Source of the DNA: Eonycteris spelaea | Lineage: Eukaryota; Chordata; Mammalia; Chiroptera; Pteropodidae | Direction: 5' to 3' | Length of the DNA: 64,000 bases | Assembly: GCA_003508835.1 (NCBI GenBank) | Contig: PUFA01000070.1 | Location: forward strand, 4,898,001-4,962,000 | Part shown: positions 59,900 to 64,000 of the stretch, piece by piece | How the letters are laid out: each line of letters begins with the position of its first letter | How positions within the stretch are numbered: position 1 is the stretch's first letter | Notes under the pieces: model-generated | The model's database searches: none | Told to the model about the DNA's origin: nothing | What the model saw: the letters and a program-made list of their open reading frames with translations, nothing else | Translations under genes and position numbers: made by a program

Positions 59900-60565
59900 A
59901 ATTGATCTCAATTTCCTTGGCCAGGAAGGAAAGGATCTGAGAGGCTGGCAGGAATATCTAGCAAGAATATTTCTTTGAAGTCTTTTGTTCACAGTATTAT
60001 ACTTTTGTTGTTGTTGTTGATTTGTCTTCTCATTCCGCACTGCGCATTTTTCTTTTTTGCTAAGAGAGTTATCAGTTTCCAACCGAAGAATCTATAATTA
60101 ATGCTCTGGAAGATTTGCGAATTAGCAGCCAAGCCACCTCTCTTACCAGAGCTTGGTAAACTTTTGGTTTTGACGGGTGGGAGGGATGACGATGCTCACT
60201 GAAGGATTTGTAAACTGATACGCGATCTAGTATCCAATCTTACATGTAGCTTTCGCAATCTGGATTTATATGTAGTTGTTACCATTCATTACATTAAGAC
60301 CATCATGTCTACTTCACTGTATAGACTTCTGAGGGTTAAGATTTATATAACATAAAAATAGGAGTACTGTGAGAACTTTGTCAATGGAGAAATGAAACAA
60401 ACTGACAAAATAACTGTCTACCAAATGCAAACCAAACTGCAAAGTTATTATTCTTTTATGGCAAAAGTGCCTTAACCCAATTAGTTGCATGGCAAAATGT
60501 GCAGCAAAGATGTTTAAGGTGAAACTGCCTAGAACCCCAATTAACAGCCCCTCTGTAGGTGCCCT
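59900..60565. other. Intergenic, nothing recognised
   Basis: Short (TTG)n at 60,007-60,021. No gene. Confidence 0.5.
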
Positions 60566-60569
60566 TAAC

Positions 60570-61405
60570 ACTATTCTATTTGACAACCTCTTGACAAGAG
60601 GTGCCTGCAGCGTCTCATCCTCATTCACTGCTTTGTTCTCTTCTCCCTCATTTTCTCCTTTTCTCATTCCATTCTTACTTCACAGTGGTTACCCTGACAT
60701 CTTGGCTTTCATGTCCATGACCAACCTTACTTCTACTACCAGTAGCCCCTCTAAGACTGGCCCCATTTTATACTACCATTTCCCCCACTATGTTGATGGC
60801 CTTATCTCCTTTGCTTCAAAGATATCCCTTGCCATGTAGCTTTGTTCGTTTTCTACTTATCTCCTCCACCAGTTGTCTTACCTTTGCCACTAGAGTCCTC
60901 TCTCTTGACTCTCCCCACTTTCCCTTTTCTCATTCTCAAATATGGGCTTCTCTCACTCACCAGAGCATTTGTAGCCTCTGGACCTGAAAACTACTCCTCT
61001 CTTGCTTGATTTGTACCTCTGGGCACCTCTCCTTACAGCAGAGTGCTTTTTGCCCCAGATTCTACAGTTGTAATGGACTTTTATTTTACCCTCATGGCTT
61101 GTCTTTTCCTCTCTCTAGTGAAAGCACATTCAGATTCTTGGCCCCCTTTCCCTTCCTAGACTTCAATTTGTTTCTGAACTACATCTCCTCATCTGAAGGC
61201 ACCCTCTCTCAGAACATAAATATCTATGAACCATGACCCAACCCATCAATCCCAGTGATTTATCGGTCTTATTCTCCCCCAATCAGCCATCCTTTCTGCA
61301 CCATCAGCAGCAGCCTCTACTTTCACTGTGACTCAATCCAAGTTAATCCTCCATGTTCCATTGAGGTAAGCCTGCCCTTTTTCAGACTTACCAAGGAAGA
61401 AAAGC
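60570..61405. other. Unassigned pyrimidine-rich segment
   Basis: CT-rich plus strand whose composition resembles L2/CR1 ORF regions. A 116-codon frame at 60,489-60,839 and shorter neighbours in other frames look like remnants of one decayed reading frame. I cannot match it to a family. Confidence 0.4.
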
Positions 61406-61409
61406 ACCT

Positions 61410-62610
61410 CCTCTGAACTCAGTTTTCATGCCTGGAAGAAGTTGGTGGAGATGGCTTTAGATATTCTTACCACAGTCAAAACATACCGGGAAAAAGTTAG
61501 GGAAAAGAACTCCATGTTCCTCCACCAGAATCAAAAGGCATCTCAAGTGTTAATGAGCCAGAAAACTCAAAGGGAAGGAAAAGAGGAAGTTGTTGTTCTG
61601 AGTTTATATAGGGTTCAGGAAAGGAAGGACTGATCCTCACCTCAAAGACTGTGGGCTTACTGAATTCCAGGAATATCAGTTCCTTCTTTAGGGAAAAAAT
61701 GTTACCAAGGAATTTAGGAATTTGGGGGGCCAAGGAGACCCTGGAAATAGTCAAGTACAAATAGGCCCTTGCTTCTCAACAACTATCAGGAGACTTTGTA
61801 GGAACTAGTGACCTGGAAAATTACCATATGGTAGATAGACATCTATGTGGTCTAGGGACTTCAGTAGGCAAGGAATTTTTCACACTGCTAAACATGTTGA
61901 TTGCCCAGATTTAGGATAGCCATGCTTTAAAGAGCAGCTTCCTGGTAACCATGGACACAGAGCCTAAGAACCAGCCCAGGCCTGTTTGTGTTGTCCCTAG
62001 CCTCAGACAGATTGACTTCTGCATCTCTGAGTGTCATCCCAGAGGGGGGCCGGTGGAGCTCTGGCAGCTTTCCAGGTGCTTGCTGTTGATAGGGAGGCCA
62101 GAAAGAGCAGCCTGTGCCTGTGGGAGCATGTTAAACTTTAGGCTTCAAGAATGAGCCAGAAAAAAAGAATGCAACCCCAGCGACCAAGAAAACACTATGT
62201 GACCCCAAACAGAAGGGCATGGCAGAGATCAAAAGGATTGGAGGATCCCCAAGCCAGGAGAAACAACCTGCCCAAGCCAGTGAATTATTGAGATTTTGTA
62301 AGACTCTGCCAGTCCTGCCGCAGAATAGACAGTGTCCTTCCAAAGGAAAATGGGAAAAAAGCATAACATGCCGTTTTCAGTGAGTTTGGTTCCAGAAAAA
62401 AGACAAGAGGCAGGAAAGCCCACTGCAAAAAGTTAAGTCAGTACCAGCTTCTGTGCAAAAGTGCAAGGTCAGATGAAAGTAGAACTGACATGGGCTTTTG
62501 GGATCCTGAAGTTCAAGTGGCACATGTAACTTTGGGAGCTGAATCTTGGAAAGAAATAGTTTTAGACAGAGTTTTCCATCTTGAACAAAGTCAGAACAAG
62601 GAGAAACTCC
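61410..62610. other. Intergenic, nothing recognised
   Basis: Near-unique sequence with several short open frames that resemble no known protein. Confidence 0.5.
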
Positions 62611-62656
62611 AGGTCCAGGCATTGTTTTGTTTTGTTTTGTTTGATTTTTGGTTTTT

Positions 62657-62766
62657 AACACCTACAGCACCTGGTTTTCCTAGGTGGTCTCTCCTCCAAG
62701 TACCAACCAGGCCCAAACCTGCTTAGCTTCTGAGATCAAACCAGATCAGGCGTGTTCAGGTGGCCT
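62657..62766 (-). pseudogene. Retrotransposed 5S rRNA pseudogene
   Basis: The minus strand matches almost the whole of 5S rRNA. It includes the GATCTGGTTTGATCTCAGAAG segment (20-base core GATCTGGTTTGATCTCAGAA), GCTAAGCAGG and the CTGGTTGGTACTTGGA internal control region, with about 15 percent changes. The first bases are missing. The 3' end is followed by an A/CAAAA-rich tail (T-rich on the plus strand, 62624-62656). A 12-bp direct repeat, AGGCATTGTTTT, flanks the insertion at 62617-62628 and 62767-62778. The tail and duplication indicate L1-type retrotransposition rather than a tandem 5S array. The substitutions in the internal promoter make it unlikely to be a functional 5S gene. Confidence 0.9.
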
Positions 62767-62779
62767 AGGCATTGTTTTT

Positions 62780-63565
62780 AAATGGGAAATCCAGTGTCTA
62801 TAAGGCCCTTTCCAATCTAGATCAAAAGAAAGGCCAGTGCCACATATTGTGCAACCACCAAGCAGGCTCTGAGGATGGGAGTGGTTCTAGCAGGCGAAAG
62901 GGTGACAAAAACCCTGAGAGTCATCCTTGCAAAACTCAGATTTCGATGATCAAACAAAGGGGTAAAAGGTAAGTTCCCTGGAAACATACAAGAAACCCAA
63001 CTCTTGAACACAGTTGAGTCTGACATCTGTTGTAAATGATGCAAATGCAGAAAGCCAAGAGAGCAAGAGGTCGGAGAGCAAGGTGATACCCTCGGCTTCG
63101 TCCTTCAGTGTCAGTTGGATACGTCCCCATAATCTCGACAGCCCTTGAAGGGTGTGCTTTCCTGGGCAGTCCAATGTGGTCTTTTGCAAACTTCTTTGGC
63201 AAAAACTCAGGGAAGTTAAATAATAAGCCTAAATTTGCCTAGCTGGTAAGGCCAGGTGTCTTGAGAGTATAGGTCTTTCCCTTCATCCCTGTCCCCAGAT
63301 GAGATTATTTGCTGAATGTAAAGGTAAAAAATTTTGTTTTTTGGAGTTCTAAAGAGAAGCCAAATCTTTGTGGAAAAACAAAATCAAGTCATATCAGTAG
63401 AAACTGATTCCAATTTACCAGTTTTAACATAACAATGCCAATAGTCATATTTACTGTGCACCAATTAATGTAGTTTAAAACTGAAAAGATTTCACATATT
63501 GAATTAGAAGCACTTTTTAAAAGTAGGTGGTGGAAAAATCAGAGTAAATGTACTAATTTATACAG
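62780..63565. other. Intergenic, nothing recognised
   Basis: Includes a small cluster of CpGs at 63,090-63,150, uncommon in this intergenic DNA. No gene is recognised. Confidence 0.45.
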
Positions 63566-63573
63566 TTGAACAC

Positions 63574-63592
63574 TCCTGCCCTCTGCTGGCTA
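63574..63592 (-). promoter_or_regulatory. CTCF-like motif
   Basis: The minus strand reads AGCCAGCAGAGGGCAGGAG, close to the CTCF core (CCASYAGRKGGCRS). It is the best such match I noticed in the intergenic part. Binding is inferred from the motif only. Confidence 0.6.
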
Positions 63593-63724
63593 GAATTGAC
63601 AGCAACGTGACTCAGGTTAATTGTACTAACAGTAATTCTTGATACCTGTCAAGTTTTCTAATAGAAGACAGACAGTTCTTCCTGTGCTTTGACTGGGACA
63701 TTTCTTAGGTTTTTCCTTCAAAAG

Positions 63725-63765
63725 GCGTGCGCACATGTGTGTGCGCGCACACACACACACACACA
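63725..63765. repeat. 41-bp alternating purine-pyrimidine tract (CG/CA/TG)
   Basis: GCGTGCGCACATGTGTGTGC followed by GCGCACACAC.. alternates purine and pyrimidine without a break for 41 bp and includes several CpG steps. Confidence 0.95.
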
Positions 63766-63894
63766 GAGAATACCTTGCGTTCCTGCCTTTCCCTCCCCTC
63801 CCTCCATCTTATTGTATTGTAGTAAGTACCCTTCTCAAGTGCTGATTTGTTTCATTATATTGTAAGAAGATGGGGACAATGCTTTTTTGATTCA

Positions 63895-63975
63895 AAATAT
63901 ATTCACCAGCATAAAATAGTACCTAGTACATAGAAGGTGATCAGTAAACATTTATTGAGTGAATGAGTGGCAGCA
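63895..63975 (+). repeat. L2/MIR 3' terminus
   Basis: AATAGTACCTAGTACATAGA then CAGTAAACATTTATTGAGTG is the shared L2/MIR 3' end. Confidence 0.7.
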
Positions 63976-64000
63976 AGAGAGAAAACTGGAGAGAGATTGA

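Noticed and set aside
1..64000. CRISPR arrays, operons, prophage or other prokaryotic systems
   Set aside because: Spliced mammalian gene structure and mammalian repeats dominate. Tandem repeats here lack spacer organisation.

Overview
This 64 kb window is nuclear DNA from a placental mammal. It is AT-rich with spliced exons, a CpG-island promoter and a heavy load of old L1, L2, MIR, hAT and LTR relics, plus processed pseudogenes. I see no Alu elements (against a primate), no B1/B2 (against mouse or rat), and no obvious carnivore or ruminant tRNA-type SINEs. I cannot name the species.

The only protein-coding gene I can support is MON2, on the minus strand. Sixteen coding exons run from the start codon near 47,706 down to 349. 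They encode about the first 706 residues of a protein that is about 1,717 residues long in human; the rest lies beyond base 1. MON2 is a large Golgi/trans-Golgi scaffold related to the Arf-GEFs BIG and GBF but without a Sec7 domain, and it works in endosome-to-Golgi traffic. Exon boundaries and reading phases join correctly from exon 2 to exon 16. Exon 1 is one base short (110 instead of 111), which shifts the frame after residue 20. That is either an assembly error or a real inactivating allele.

The layout runs from left to right as follows. Bases 1-47,596 are MON2 exons 16 to 2 and their introns, with the large introns (8, 7, 2 and 1) filled with decayed repeats and an RPL17 processed pseudogene in intron 5. 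Bases 47,590-48,300 are a CpG island holding exon 1, the 5'UTR and a TATA-less promoter with ETS, CRE-like, YY1-like and GC-box motifs. Bases 48,300-64,000 are intergenic. They hold no convincing gene but contain MIR, L2, L1, MER5A and MLT1-like relics, a retrotransposed 5S rRNA pseudogene with target-site duplications, a degenerate minisatellite split by an L1, a foldback insertion inside MER5A, a Z-DNA-prone tract and a CTCF-like motif.

I found no new multi-gene system. The strongest leads are the exon 1 frameshift, the template-switch-like foldback insert, the 5S retropseudogene and the minisatellite interrupted by L1. Repeat names come from remembered consensus sequences, and their boundaries are approximate.
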